Assembly (NCBI RefSeq): GCF_000243135.2 | Contig: NC_019903.1 | Coordinates: 2,394,001 to 2,458,000, forward strand | Origin: Desulfitobacterium dichloroeliminans LMG P-21439 | GTDB lineage: Bacteria > Bacillota > Desulfitobacteriia > Desulfitobacteriales > Desulfitobacteriaceae | Direction of reading: 5' to 3' | DNA: 64,000 bases | Shown here: one piece after another, positions 1 to 9,190 of the stretch | How the letters are laid out: each line of letters opens with the position of its first letter | Numbering within the stretch: position 1 is the first letter of the stretch | Notes under the pieces: model-generated | The model's database searches: none | Seen by the model: only the letters and a program-made list of their open reading frames with translations | What the model was told of the DNA's origin: nothing | Translations under genes and position numbers: made by a program

Positions 1-481
1 GTGTCGTCTGCGCCAGTACCGATAGCTTTTCATAAAAGGGAAGTTCGCTTGCTTCTTCAAGCTTCTCAATAGCTATCGAATGTACCCCGGCCCATCCCAA
101 GATTCCTTGCACCTCAGGGTGTTGCCTATCCCCAACCACAATAACTTGACTCGTCTTCGATGCTTCGGCAGCCAGTCGTTGCGCCTTTTGGACAAATGGA
201 CACGTGGCGTCCACTACTTCGACTTGTAAGCGCTGGGCTTCCTGATAAATATCTGGTGGAACTCCATGGGAACGGATAATTAAAGTATCACCGGCTTCGG
301 TTTCCTTCACTTCCCCGACAACCCGCACTCCTTGCTTTTCCATCTTCTCCACTACTTGTTTATTGTGTATCAATGGTCCTAAGGAAGCGGTGCTCGAAGA
401 AAGAACAGTTCTTTCTGCCATATCTAAAGCTCGTTTAACACCAAAGCAAAATCCGGCTTTTTCTGCCCGGATAATTTTCAA
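1..481 (-). CDS. ispH: 4-hydroxy-3-methylbut-2-enyl diphosphate reductase (IspH), N-terminal part
   Basis: This is the first ~160 residues of IspH; the rest lies beyond the left edge. IspH is the last enzyme of the MEP isoprenoid pathway. It reduces HMBPP to IPP and DMAPP using a [4Fe-4S] cluster held by three cysteines. The first cluster cysteine is in the AGFCFGVKRAL motif at the N-terminus and the second is in DATCPFV near residue 95; the third would be outside the window. I chose the TTG at 481 because a strong AAGGAGG site lies just upstream and the protein then begins MKIIRAEKAG, as the family does. It follows plsC by about 120 bp, the usual cmk-plsC-ispH order in clostridia. Confidence 0.93.
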   Translation of the reverse strand, partial: MKIIRAEKAGFCFGVKRALDMAERTVLSSSTASLGPLIHNKQVVEKMEKQGVRVVGEVKETEAGDTLIIRSHGVPPDIYQEAQRLQVEVVDATCPFVQKAQRLAAEASKTSQVIVVGDRQHPEVQGILGWAGVHSIAIEKLEEASELPFYEKLSVLAQTT

Positions 482-602
482 GTTTGCCCCTCCTTAACTT
501 GCATTACGCTTAAAATTCGCTATAATTTCCGAAATTCCTTCATCAGAATTAAATTGCCCTCTCTTAGAAAAATAATGCATTGTTCGATTAAGAGCAAATA
601 AT

Positions 603-1193
603 TTACACTGTCAAATGATCAATCGCTTTCATAATTTGGTCCGCCGCCCATTCTCGGCGGTTTTCTACCCCTTCAGGGGCTTTAAGTTGTTCAGGACTGA
701 TAGGAGTCCCGACGATAACTTCAATCTGACCCCATCCCCGGGTTAAGAGGTTTTGCGTGCCATTCACACGCATAGGTACAATGGGTGCCTGACTTTTTTC
801 CATCAATAAAACCATACCTGAAAATCCTTTTTGCAATTCACCGGACTTCGAGCGTGTACCTTCAGGAAACAGACCCAAGACTTTCCCTTCCTTAAGAACC
901 TTCAACGAATTCCGGATGGCACTTGTATCACCTTGGCCTCTCTTCACGGGAAAAGCGCCAAGGCTTTGAAAGATTCTTCCTAAAAGCACGTTCGAAAACA
1001 ATTCTTCCTTAGCCATAAAAGAAACCTCCAGCGGTACGCTACAGGCAGCCACAACCGGATCCCATACACTGACATGATTGCTTACCAAGATCGCAGGCCC
1101 GTTCTTCGGAAAGTTTTCTACCCCGTGGACTTTCCAACCCATGACTCGAAACTGCAAACGAAACACTTTTTTTAAAAAACTATATAGGCTCAT
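603..1193 (-). CDS. plsC: 1-acyl-sn-glycerol-3-phosphate acyltransferase (PlsC family)
   Basis: The enzyme transfers an acyl chain to lysophosphatidic acid to make phosphatidic acid, the precursor of membrane phospholipids, at the inner face of the membrane. The 196-residue protein carries the catalytic H-x4-D motif in SNHVSVWDP near residue 39 and the substrate-binding FPEGTRS motif near residue 110. A hydrophobic N-terminal stretch could associate with the membrane. The length fits the short bacterial PlsC forms. It starts 36 bp after cmk on the same strand, so the two are probably cotranscribed, an arrangement common in Firmicutes. Confidence 0.93.
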   Translation of the reverse strand: MSLYSFLKKVFRLQFRVMGWKVHGVENFPKNGPAILVSNHVSVWDPVVAACSVPLEVSFMAKEELFSNVLLGRIFQSLGAFPVKRGQGDTSAIRNSLKVLKEGKVLGLFPEGTRSKSGELQKGFSGMVLLMEKSQAPIVPMRVNGTQNLLTRGWGQIEVIVGTPISPEQLKAPEGVENRREWAADQIMKAIDHLTV

Positions 1194-1229
1194 TGTCCTA
1201 TCGCCTCACTTCATTGCGCTTTGACAGCC

Positions 1230-1892
1230 TCAATTGTTTATTAAGCTGATAATACGTTCGATAATCTCCTCCACACCCAAGCCCGTCGTGTCGAGCATAA
1301 TGGCATCGGCGGCCGGAACCAAGGGTGAGACTTCTCGCTGTTGATCAGTTTGGTCACGGATCTGCATATCCTGATGGACTTCTTCAAAGGAAACCATTTT
1401 CCCTGCTTTCTGCAGTTCAAGCCAACGGCGTTTTGCTCTTTCTTCTGAGGTAGCCGTTAAGAAGATTTTAAGATTCGCTTCCGGTAAGACATAGGTTCCT
1501 ATATCTCTCCCATCCATCACGACAGCTCCCCGGAGAGCTTCCCGTCGTTGTAAGTCCACTAATCTTTCTCTGACACCGGCATAGGCGGCAATGACCGATA
1601 CATTGCGAGAAACCTCAGGGGTCCGGAGAGCTTCCGTTATATCTTGTCCATCGCAATACACTCTTCTAGCTTCCGTATGATCAAGTGTGATATCGCTTTG
1701 CCAGGCCATATCTACAATTGCGCTTTCTTGATCTAAGGGGATATTTAAACTCAAAGCTTTATGAGTAATAGCCCTATACATTGCTCCAGTATCTACATAA
1801 AAAAGTCCTAACCGTTTAGCAATCCCCTTAGCAATCGTGCTTTTACCCGCACCTGCCGGACCATCGATAGCAACCTGAAGATTATCTTTCAC
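1230..1892 (-). CDS. cmk: cytidylate kinase
   Basis: Cmk phosphorylates CMP and dCMP with ATP in the cytoplasm and supplies CDP for nucleic acid and phospholipid synthesis. The 220-residue protein begins with a Walker A loop (GPAGAGKST, residues 11-19), followed by the [12 protein letters not shown] substrate-binding segment and the [10 protein letters not shown] motif near residue 128. It ends with the RD[11 protein letters not shown] segment typical of the family. A sigma-A promoter is visible upstream at 1935-1964, so cmk can be expressed apart from the upstream CPBP gene. In many clostridia cmk directly follows aroA; here a lactate permease, a small ORF and a CPBP gene intervene. Confidence 0.96.
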   Translation of the reverse strand: MKDNLQVAIDGPAGAGKSTIAKGIAKRLGLFYVDTGAMYRAITHKALSLNIPLDQESAIVDMAWQSDITLDHTEARRVYCDGQDITEALRTPEVSRNVSVIAAYAGVRERLVDLQRREALRGAVVMDGRDIGTYVLPEANLKIFLTATSEERAKRRWLELQKAGKMVSFEEVHQDMQIRDQTDQQREVSPLVPAADAIMLDTTGLGVEEIIERIISLINN

Positions 1893-1934
1893 TATTCACA
1901 CCCTCGATTTTCAATCTATTAAGAACGACATTTT

Positions 1935-1964
1935 ATTATAGCACAAGGTCTTAAACCCTCACAA
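1935..1964 (-). promoter_or_regulatory. sigma-A promoter of cmk-plsC-ispH
   Basis: On the minus strand a TTGTGA -35 box is separated by 18 bp from a perfect TATAAT -10 box, about 35 bp upstream of the cmk start. This is a sequence match only. Confidence 0.65.
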
Positions 1965-1996
1965 TCCATTGCGGGATTTACAGTATCTAGATACTT

Positions 1997-2740
1997 CTAA
2001 AAACCTCCCGCTAAAGCGGCGAGAAGTAAGGCAACACTATTGTTTAGGGCATGAAGGGCCACGGAAGGTTTAATCGAGTTATACTTCATGACCAGAAAAG
2101 CCAAAACCATCCCTAAGATAAAACGAGGAATAAATCCATAAGACTGAAGATGCAATCCAGAAAAAATGGCTGCACTTATCGCGGCAGCTGTCCACTTGCC
2201 CATATAGGTATTCAGGCTTCTATAGATAATGCCCCGGAACAGCGTTTCTTCAATGATGGGGGCTAGGATTCCAGCTAAGATAAGATTTAAGCAGAAGGTC
2301 ACTAGATTAACATTACTTAATAATTTGATATAGACATCCGTATCGGGCGGGGTAAACCCTCTTTCCAATAGGTAAGTTGCATAAAGAATATTCACAACCC
2401 AAGTGAGGATATAAAGGACAAGGACACTTCCTAAGTATCTTTTTTGTACATTCTGCCATCCAAAATCACTCCAGCTCCACTTACGCGTGCGCATGATAAA
2501 CAAAATGATCATCAAGAACATCCCTTGCGTCATAAAACCATTTATATAAAGGAGGACGCGCTCATACTCCCACCAACTAGCTACCCAAGCCATAATAAAA
2601 CCAAGCACTAGGTAAAGAAAGGCAATCCCTAAAAGAGCATAGAGCAATTCAACCCAAGTTAACTTCCTTGGCCCTGTCACGACCTCATCCTTTTCGGATG
2701 GAACACTATTGAACTCCTGAGTCGGATCGATCAGGCTCAC
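1997..2740 (-). CDS. CPBP family intramembrane metalloprotease
   Basis: This is a polytopic membrane protein of the CPBP (CAAX protease and bacteriocin-processing) family. The family signatures are present: EETLFRG near residue 163, the FSGLHL segment near 193, and the histidine/asparagine motif LHALNNS near 230. These supply the glutamate and histidine residues of the intramembrane active site. Six to eight hydrophobic segments are visible. Bacterial members have varied roles, including immunity and regulated proteolysis, and nothing nearby identifies the substrate. The start is uncertain, because the GTG at 2740 overlaps the GGGGAGG ribosome binding site. A 14-bp perfect palindrome (1982-1995) overlaps the 3' end of the gene. 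Confidence 0.85.
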   Translation of the reverse strand: MSLIDPTQEFNSVPSEKDEVVTGPRKLTWVELLYALLGIAFLYLVLGFIMAWVASWWEYERVLLYINGFMTQGMFLMIILFIMRTRKWSWSDFGWQNVQKRYLGSVLVLYILTWVVNILYATYLLERGFTPPDTDVYIKLLSNVNLVTFCLNLILAGILAPIIEETLFRGIIYRSLNTYMGKWTAAAISAAIFSGLHLQSYGFIPRFILGMVLAFLVMKYNSIKPSVALHALNNSVALLLAALAGGF

Positions 2741-2893
2741 CTCCCCTTCTACTTCAAATGACCCTCACCAAATGCCATAGAATAATTCCTCGCAATTAAT
2801 ATTAGGAATTGTAGCTTATTTCCGATGATAATGTAAATACTAACTCTATTCAATCCTCTTTTCATTGTAAACCAAAGCACTCGGGAGGTCAAA

Positions 2894-3130
2894 ATGAGTA
2901 TTATAGTTAAGCATCATCATTTATGTATTCCTATCTCAGATTACCTTGAACAGGTTGCCGATTTCACCAATCCTTGGGACGAAAGAGCATACCAGTCTTT
3001 TATTCAACACCACCTATATGAAACACTCGACGAAGGTATCGTCGGCATGGTTCGTGAGCATCGAGATCATGAATATGTTTACCTTGATGCCGCTATTCGT
3101 TATCCCCTCGAAAATCAAACATTAAAATGA
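2894..3130 (+). CDS. small hypothetical protein, 78 aa
   Basis: I do not recognise this protein. It is a short, soluble, histidine- and acid-rich polypeptide (starting MSIIVKHHHLC) without a signal peptide or membrane segment. Several things support a real gene. A good ribosome binding site (CGGGAGG) lies 6 bp before the ATG. The reading frame shows no conflict on the other strand. A strong hairpin follows the stop codon at 3161-3200. It is divergent from the CPBP protease gene and converges on lactate permease 1. Confidence 0.6.
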   Translation: MSIIVKHHHLCIPISDYLEQVADFTNPWDERAYQSFIQHHLYETLDEGIVGMVREHRDHEYVYLDAAIRYPLENQTLK

Positions 3131-3160
3131 CTGCTGACTGACAAACAACTTCTTCACGTG

Positions 3161-3200
3161 AAAGAGGACGTAGCGAAACTAATTCGCTACGTCCTCTTTT
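3161..3200. terminator. hairpin terminator between convergent genes
   Basis: Perfect 16-bp arms (AAAGAGGACGTAGCGA and its complement) flank an 8-nt loop. The T-run is better on the plus strand. The hairpin lies between the small plus-strand ORF and lctP1, so it may serve both. Confidence 0.75.
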
Positions 3201-3230
3201 AGGTTTAATTAAAGGAATCTAATGGTGATA

Positions 3231-5087
3231 CTATTTTATTACACCGTTTAGCTTATCAAGTCTACTCTTGTTAGTAGCCACAACATAGATTACTGCTGCG
3301 TAGAATACAACAAGAATAATCGAACCTAGGTTGAACGGTCCCTTTGAACTCCAGTACAGAAGTGAATAACCAACTGAACCAGGAATTAGGGCATAGTAGA
3401 GGAAGAATATGAAGGTCTTTCTGATGACATCCCCTTCACGTCCTAAGAAACCAACCACCGCCGAAGCAGCGACAACGTTGTGAATACAGATAACATTACC
3501 TGCTGCACCGCCAATTGCTTGGAGAGCCACAACCCAAATCGGCCAAGTGTTTGCCATCGGAGCAAGAGCAGAATTACCTTCCACAATCAGTTGAGCAGTC
3601 TGGAACTGGAACAACGAGAAGGTCATATTGCTGACGGTATTGGAACCGGCAACGAAAGCACCTAAGCCACCGATAATCGGGGCAAACATCGGCCACATTC
3701 CACCGGCTAATGAATAAGTAGCTTCAGCCAGTGCATATGGCATACTGAGGAATCCGGCAGCTCCACCACCGGAGTTGATGAATACTTGAACCATGGGAAC
3801 GGTAAAAATCAAGGCTACACTGGCACCTGCAGTAACTTTAACGGCTTGTGCCCAAGCTTTTTTGTAAGCATCCATCTTCATACCATGAACCAAGAAGGTC
3901 AAGAAGGAAACAATGATAAAGATGGTACCTGGGGAATAAAGGATTGCCCATTTCTCTGCTAATCCGCCAATGGGAGGATAGGTGATAATTACAGAGTTCA
4001 GCCAAGCTTTAAGCGGCAGAATAAGACGCGTTATAAGGATCAGGGCAGCTACAAAAACGTAAGGACTCCATGCCATAAATGTGGACATGCCACCGGGCTT
4101 TTCCACATAATGAACTTCAACACTACCTGACCAAGATGGATCCCATTCTTTTTTGTCGATGAAATCCCATGTATCCTCTTCTTTAGGAGTGAGGAACTTT
4201 CTCTTAGCAGCAAAGATAACGATAGCGAGTCCGATGAGACCTCCAAGCATGGAGGTTAACTCGTAGTTTACGAAGCGATTGATCAGAACATAAGGAATTG
4301 TAAAAGCAAGGGCACTAAACAAAGCGAAAGGCCAAATTGCTATACCCTCAGACCAAGACTTGTTCTTGCCAAAGTATCTGGTCATGAAAGCGACAACGAA
4401 AAGAGGTGTTAAGAAACCACCGACAAAGTGCAAAAGCGCTACATTATGAGCAAACAAGGCGATGAATTGATCATAATAAGCAATGGTATCTAGTTTGCCA
4501 GCCGCATCGACAATGGGAATGCCGATCTGAGCTGCAAATTCATTAACCCCAGCGTCAGATCCAGTTCCTAGTCCGGTACCAACTCCTACACGAATGGGGG
4601 TACCGATTGCTCCGAAGGAAACAGGGGTACTCTGAATCATCATACCAGCGATAACCGCTGCAAAGGCCGGGAAGCCAAGACCTAACATCAAAGGAACTGC
4701 TACAGCTGCAGGAGTACCGAAGCCGGAAGCACCTTCAATGAAAGAACCAAATAACCAAGCCACGATGATTACCTGTACGCGTCTGTCTGCAGAAACTCCG
4801 ATAAGACTTTGGCGAATCTGTGCCAATCCACCCGACTCCATCAGAGTATAAAGAACAAGAACAGATCCGAAGATGATATAAAGGAGGGTAATCGATACCC
4901 CGAGACCTTTGATTGATCCACCAAGGATCTGCATGCCAGGTAATTTCCATGCAAATAATGCAACAAGTACAACTGTAATATACGAAAGAGGCATCGCTTT
5001 ACTTGCTGGCCATCTTAAGCCAACAAGGAAAATTGCCACAACTATGATTGGCAATAAGGCCAAAAATCCTTGCATTAGAATACTCAT
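3231..5087 (-). CDS. L-lactate permease (LctP family), copy 1
   Basis: This is a proton-coupled permease for L-lactate and related 2-hydroxyacids. The 618-residue protein has a dozen or more hydrophobic segments spread over its length. It carries the family's glycine-rich stretches GSFIEGASGFGTPAAVAVPL (near 114) and FVAGSNTVSNM (near 481). A hydrophilic loop lies in the middle, around residues 300-330. It starts at ATG 5087 behind a GGGAGGT ribosome binding site. No lactate dehydrogenase gene is adjacent. A second, clearly divergent permease lies at 18413-20080. The gene separates cmk from the aro operon, which are neighbours in many relatives, suggesting insertion of a lactate-uptake unit. 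The symbol lctP/lldP would apply to either copy. Confidence 0.9.
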   Translation of the reverse strand: MSILMQGFLALLPIIVVAIFLVGLRWPASKAMPLSYITVVLVALFAWKLPGMQILGGSIKGLGVSITLLYIIFGSVLVLYTLMESGGLAQIRQSLIGVSADRRVQVIIVAWLFGSFIEGASGFGTPAAVAVPLMLGLGFPAFAAVIAGMMIQSTPVSFGAIGTPIRVGVGTGLGTGSDAGVNEFAAQIGIPIVDAAGKLDTIAYYDQFIALFAHNVALLHFVGGFLTPLFVVAFMTRYFGKNKSWSEGIAIWPFALFSALAFTIPYVLINRFVNYELTSMLGGLIGLAIVIFAAKRKFLTPKEEDTWDFIDKKEWDPSWSGSVEVHYVEKPGGMSTFMAWSPYVFVAALILITRLILPLKAWLNSVIITYPPIGGLAEKWAILYSPGTIFIIVSFLTFLVHGMKMDAYKKAWAQAVKVTAGASVALIFTVPMVQVFINSGGGAAGFLSMPYALAEATYSLAGGMWPMFAPIIGGLGAFVAGSNTVSNMTFSLFQFQTAQLIVEGNSALAPMANTWPIWVVALQAIGGAAGNVICIHNVVAASAVVGFLGREGDVIRKTFIFFLYYALIPGSVGYSLLYWSSKGPFNLGSIILVVFYAAVIYVVATNKSRLDKLNGVIK

Positions 5088-5109
5088 TAATGTACCTCCC
5101 CAAAGATAA

Positions 5110-5781
5110 TTTTTTTAATAGTTGATACGATTTACTTTGAATACTACTAACCATTTAAAAAGTAATTAAAAATTCAAGTTAATCTTGGGCATAGTAATAT
5201 TTCCAAGTAAAATCTGAATGATAACTATTGTCTCCCCTTCCTCTTAGATAAATACATTCAATATTCAGTTTTATCCAGTCACTATAAAATCTTTTCTTTA
5301 AAGCATCACCCCCTTCAATATGAAATCAGATGAGGATATTCATTGTATAATCTGATGTTTACTTTTATTATTTGCCATTTTTAATAATTATAATCCTCTC
5401 GATCTCCGCTATATTTCAAGCATAGCTTCCTTGATTAGAGTGGCAATACTTCATCACTTAAGTTCCCGAAGTATTAGACTACTTATAATAATCTGAATCT
5501 TATGTTTATAGTTACTTTTAATTCGATGAGTTTATGTCATATTCCTTCTTCGTGAAATAAATTATTTCTAAAAATTTTAATTATTTTTTCAATTAAGCTT
5601 ATTCATGTTAATTGACCTACATAGGATTGTCAGACCAGACACGAAGACAAAAAAAAATTAAGACACTGCCGGTTATAATTCGACGGATTATTGTCAAATC
5701 CTTCTCACTAATTCGTCTTTTTAAAATAATCTATTATTTTTTGTATTATCTAAATATTGTGATTGTGAGAACAATGACAAT
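5110..5781. other. AT-rich intergenic region upstream of lactate permease 1
   Basis: About 670 bp separate the permease start from the aro terminator. I see no convincing gene; a 75-codon plus-strand frame at 5612-5839 is AT-driven and runs through the aro terminator. The region should hold the permease promoter, but no clear -35/-10 pair stood out. A 13-mer (TTCTTCGTGAAAT on the plus strand, 5546-5558) recurs as its complement upstream of the second permease. Confidence 0.5.
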
Positions 5782-5819
5782 AAAAAGGAGAACCACTTAT
5801 ATAGACTTAAGTAGTTCTC
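5782..5819 (-). terminator. terminator of the aro operon
   Basis: On the minus strand, downstream of aroA, a hairpin with arms GAGAAC-ACTTA and TAAGT-GTTCTC is followed by a run of five T residues. Confidence 0.85.
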
Positions 5820-5856
5820 ATAGTTGCAGTATTATTTAATGCTCACACTTCTTTAG

Positions 5857-7158
5857 TTAGTTAGATATTCTTTCGATAAGGTCTAGGAAATTAGGGAAAG
5901 AAACGGATGCAGCTTCCATGCCTTCTAAACTCAACCCTTCTTTAGATAACAGCCCCGCTACTACCCAGGCCATAGCTAAGCGGTGATCCCCATAACTGGA
6001 AGCTCGCCCGCCTTTTAGTTGGGAAATACCTTTAATCTGCAACCCATCGTGAAGCTCCTGGATATCTGCCCCTAGAGCCTCCATTCCTTGAGCCACCATT
6101 GCGATTCGATCGGTCTCTTTTACTCGAAGCTCAGCCGCATCGCGAATCATGGTCACCCCTTTAGCCAAGCTAGCCGCAACAGCGAGGATGGGAATCTCGT
6201 CAATAAGGCGGGGTATCATCGCGCCCTGGATTTCAATCCCATGAAGCTGGGCTGGTCGGACCCGCAGATTGGCACGGGGTTCACCACACTCTTCCCTTTC
6301 ATCTTCCACTTGAATATCAGCACCCATCTGCCAAAGGGCATCGAGAATACCGGTGCGCGTTTTATTCATTCCTACATTTTGGATTAGGAGCTCTCCCTGA
6401 GAGACTAGGCTTCCTAAAACTAGAAAAAAGGCAGCCGAAGAAATATCTCCAGGTATAGAAACTTCTTGTCCTAATAGTTTAGCCCCACCCTTTATCTTGG
6501 CCGTATTCCCCTCACTAATCACAGGAACTCCAAATCCCCTGAGCATCCGTTCCGTATGATCCCGGGAAAGGAATGGCTCCGTAACTGTAGTTTCCCCTTG
6601 AGCATTAAGCCCCGCCAGAAGAATGGCGGATTTCACTTGAGCTGAAGCCACAGGGGAATGAAATTGAATTCCCAGCAAAGAGCCACCTTGAATCGTTAAG
6701 GGAGCATATTTCCCATCTTGGCGGCCCAAAATCCGAGCACCCATCTCTTGTAAAGGCATGGTGACCCGTCCCATAGGTCTTGACCGTATGGAGGAATCTC
6801 CAGTTAACGTCACACTGAAGGGACAACCTGATAAAACACCTAAAATGAGGCGCATTGTAGTTCCGGAGTTTCCCACGTCTAAAACATCTTGGGGTTCACG
6901 CCAATGCTCAAACCCCTGCCCGTTGATCCAGACCTCGGTATCCTTTCGTTCCCATTCTACCCCTAGCTTTCTCAAACACTCAAGTGTACTTAAACAATCT
7001 TGTCCAGGCAAGAAATTTGTAAGGTGGGTTTCACCTTGGGCCATACCCCCAAACAAAGCCGCCCTATGGGATATGGACTTATCCCCCGGAACTTGAATTT
7101 CGCCCTGTACTTTCTTGATTGGATGAATGCGAATTCCTTTTACCCTGTTGTTATGCAT
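5857..7158 (-). CDS. aroA: 3-phosphoshikimate 1-carboxyvinyltransferase (EPSP synthase)
   Basis: AroA joins phosphoenolpyruvate and shikimate 3-phosphate to form EPSP, the sixth step of the shikimate pathway. The 433-residue protein has the usual two-domain length. Visible signatures are VPGDKSISHRA near residue 23, LDVGNSGTTMR near 92, RPMG near 127, the catalytic LIDEIPILAVAA segment near 316, RVKETDRI near 345 and YGDHRLAMA near 390. It lies 7 bp after tyrA and is the last gene before a strong terminator, so it is the promoter-distal gene of the aro operon. Confidence 0.97.
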   Translation of the reverse strand: MHNNRVKGIRIHPIKKVQGEIQVPGDKSISHRAALFGGMAQGETHLTNFLPGQDCLSTLECLRKLGVEWERKDTEVWINGQGFEHWREPQDVLDVGNSGTTMRLILGVLSGCPFSVTLTGDSSIRSRPMGRVTMPLQEMGARILGRQDGKYAPLTIQGGSLLGIQFHSPVASAQVKSAILLAGLNAQGETTVTEPFLSRDHTERMLRGFGVPVISEGNTAKIKGGAKLLGQEVSIPGDISSAAFFLVLGSLVSQGELLIQNVGMNKTRTGILDALWQMGADIQVEDEREECGEPRANLRVRPAQLHGIEIQGAMIPRLIDEIPILAVAASLAKGVTMIRDAAELRVKETDRIAMVAQGMEALGADIQELHDGLQIKGISQLKGGRASSYGDHRLAMAWVVAGLLSKEGLSLEGMEAASVSFPNFLDLIERISN

Positions 7159-7165
7159 CGTGTTC

Positions 7166-8059
7166 TTACCTCCGGTTTAACACTCGACCTCGGGCCCCTT
7201 GAGCTCTCTCAAATACGCGGATGATCTCCTCACCATTAGAATGTTCTATAACGCCTCGGATTTCCTTAAGTTTTTCCTCCCAGATATCTAAAGAGTAAAG
7301 GATGGCAGAAGCATTGCGGAGGAGGATTTCTCTCCACATCTCAGGAGAACTATCCACAAGGCGAGTGATTTCTCTAAAGCTACGACCTGCTAGTTCGAGA
7401 GGTTTTCCTTCAGGAAAACCTTCAGAAGCAGCTAAGGCCAAAGCAAGGGACAACAAATGGGGCACATGACTGACGAGTGCAACTTCGTGGTCGTGTTCTT
7501 CATACTCGCGAAAAATAACCCTTGCCCCAAGGCTCTGAACTAAGCTTGAAAATTGATTAACTAATTCTTGCGGACAGTCCTGGTGAGGAGTAAGCACATA
7601 AGGATAACCATTGAATAGGTCCGGACTAGAATATCTAAATCCGCGCTGTTCCGATCCTGCCATAGGATGTCCACCAATAAAGTAAACTGACTCTAGGTTC
7701 TCTGTTGCCTGACAGATTTCTCTTTTTATGCTTCCTACATCCGTTATGAGTGAACCTGCAGGGATTCGTCCCCTAATCTCTGTAACCGTACCTGCTAAAA
7801 GGGTGATGGGGGTAGCTAGTATGATTAAATCCACATCCAAGTTTTCTGGCAGTGATGGCCATCCCTCAAGGATCCACTCTCGAGATTTTGCCGCCTCCAA
7901 ACTTTCTCCGTCACATTCGACAGCGCTAACAGACCATCCTTTTCCTGTCAAGGCTCCAGCCCACGATCCTCCGATCAATCCAAGGCCGATGATACAAGCC
8001 CGCGGCTTTCTTTCTCCTGTCCATCCTTTGGACAGAACAGGTTTTTGCATCTTCTCCAT
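7166..8059 (-). CDS. tyrA: prephenate dehydrogenase
   Basis: TyrA oxidatively decarboxylates prephenate to 4-hydroxyphenylpyruvate with NAD(P)+, the committed step to tyrosine. A Rossmann dinucleotide-binding motif (GLGLIGGSWAGAL) lies near residue 25. It is followed by ITDVGSIKREI near 105 and the conserved substrate-site segment FIGGHPMAGSE near 128. There is no ACT domain at the C-terminus, unlike the B. subtilis enzyme, so direct tyrosine feedback through that domain is not expected. It lies 2 bp after aroF and 7 bp before aroA, indicating tight cotranscription and probably translational coupling. Confidence 0.95.
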   Translation of the reverse strand: MEKMQKPVLSKGWTGERKPRACIIGLGLIGGSWAGALTGKGWSVSAVECDGESLEAAKSREWILEGWPSLPENLDVDLIILATPITLLAGTVTEIRGRIPAGSLITDVGSIKREICQATENLESVYFIGGHPMAGSEQRGFRYSSPDLFNGYPYVLTPHQDCPQELVNQFSSLVQSLGARVIFREYEEHDHEVALVSHVPHLLSLALALAASEGFPEGKPLELAGRSFREITRLVDSSPEMWREILLRNASAILYSLDIWEEKLKEIRGVIEHSNGEEIIRVFERAQGARGRVLNRR

Positions 8060-8061
8060 GA

Positions 8062-9087
8062 CTATCGAGCTCCCTTTACCGGTCTTCCCAGTGCATCAGC
8101 TAATTTCTTCAATTCGTCCATCATCGTGGTAAAATTGGGGACGGTTAAGGATTGCTTGCCATCTGATACAGCTTTTTCCGGGTTAGGATGTACCTCAACA
8201 ATGATTCCGTCAGCTCCGGCTGCGACCGCTGCTTTCGCCATAGAAGGAACCAAATTCCAGCGGCCGGTCCCATGACTAGGATCAACGATGACCGGAAGGT
8301 GTGATAATGAATGAAGAGCGGGAACCATACTTAAATCCAATGTATTCCTCGTATAGTTCTCAAAGGTGCGAATCCCTCGTTCACAGAACATGACTTGGTA
8401 GTTGCCGCCATCCATGATGTATTCTGCAGCCATCATCCATTCTTCTAGAGTCGCTGAGGGTCCTCGTTTTAAGAGTACAGGCCTATTGGTTTTAGCTACT
8501 TCCTTGAGCAGGATAAAATTCTGCATATTACGGGCCCCGATTTGGAGGATATCCGTATAGTGGGCAACGAGTTCAACATCGCGCACGTCCACCACTTCCG
8601 TTACAACTAGAAGTCCCGTTTCTTCCCTTGCCTCCGCCAGAAGCTTTAACCCTTCTTCCTCTAATCCCTGAAAAGCATAGGGTGAAGTGCGGGGTTTGAA
8701 AGCTCCTCCTCTTAGGAAGGTTGCCCCAGCTTCTTTCACAGCATGGGCAGTCTCAAGAATTTGGGATCGGCTTTCTACACTGCAAGGCCCCGCCATAACA
8801 TGGATCTCTTCTCCGCCAATTTCATGCTCTCCAATTTTGATAATGGTGTTTTCACTTTGAAATTCACGGCTGACTAGCTTATAAGGCGCAAGGATTGGAA
8901 CTACTTTCTCTACCCAAGGTATAGCTTCTAGATCCAGAGCTTCTAATCGTGAACGATCACCAATAGCACCAACGATAATCTTCTCTACTCCTTGTGAAAG
9001 ATGGACCTTAAACCCCTCTTCATTTAAACGTTCATTAATTTTCTGAACTTGTGCTTCACTCGTTCCGCGTTTTAAGACAATAATCAT
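8062..9087 (-). CDS. aroF: 3-deoxy-7-phosphoheptulonate synthase, type I-beta with N-terminal regulatory domain
   Basis: DAHP synthase condenses PEP and erythrose 4-phosphate in the first step of the shikimate pathway. I start it at ATG 9087 (MIIVLKRGTSEAQ), which has an AGGGAG site 8 bp upstream, giving 341 residues. Residues 1-70 form a ferredoxin-like domain of the kind that mediates feedback inhibition in Thermotoga DAHP synthase. The catalytic barrel follows, with MAGPCSVES, RGGAFKPRTSPY, LLKRGPSATLEEW, FCERGIRTFE and VDPSHGTGRW motifs; the cysteine, histidine and acidic metal ligands are present. It lies 103 bp after aroH and 2 bp before tyrA. Confidence 0.95.
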   Translation of the reverse strand: MIIVLKRGTSEAQVQKINERLNEEGFKVHLSQGVEKIIVGAIGDRSRLEALDLEAIPWVEKVVPILAPYKLVSREFQSENTIIKIGEHEIGGEEIHVMAGPCSVESRSQILETAHAVKEAGATFLRGGAFKPRTSPYAFQGLEEEGLKLLAEAREETGLLVVTEVVDVRDVELVAHYTDILQIGARNMQNFILLKEVAKTNRPVLLKRGPSATLEEWMMAAEYIMDGGNYQVMFCERGIRTFENYTRNTLDLSMVPALHSLSHLPVIVDPSHGTGRWNLVPSMAKAAVAAGADGIIVEVHPNPEKAVSDGKQSLTVPNFTTMMDELKKLADALGRPVKGAR

Positions 9088-9190
9088 CAATTCCACTCCC
9101 TCTACCATCCTACATTCTTTTTCGTATCATTCATCCAGAAAACGAGCAGTTCTACCATACTACACCGCAATTTGTCTAACATACTTATCT

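Noticed and set aside
5612-5839. 75-codon plus-strand frame in the AT-rich region before permease 1
   Set aside because: No ribosome binding site or family pattern; it runs through the aro operon terminator.
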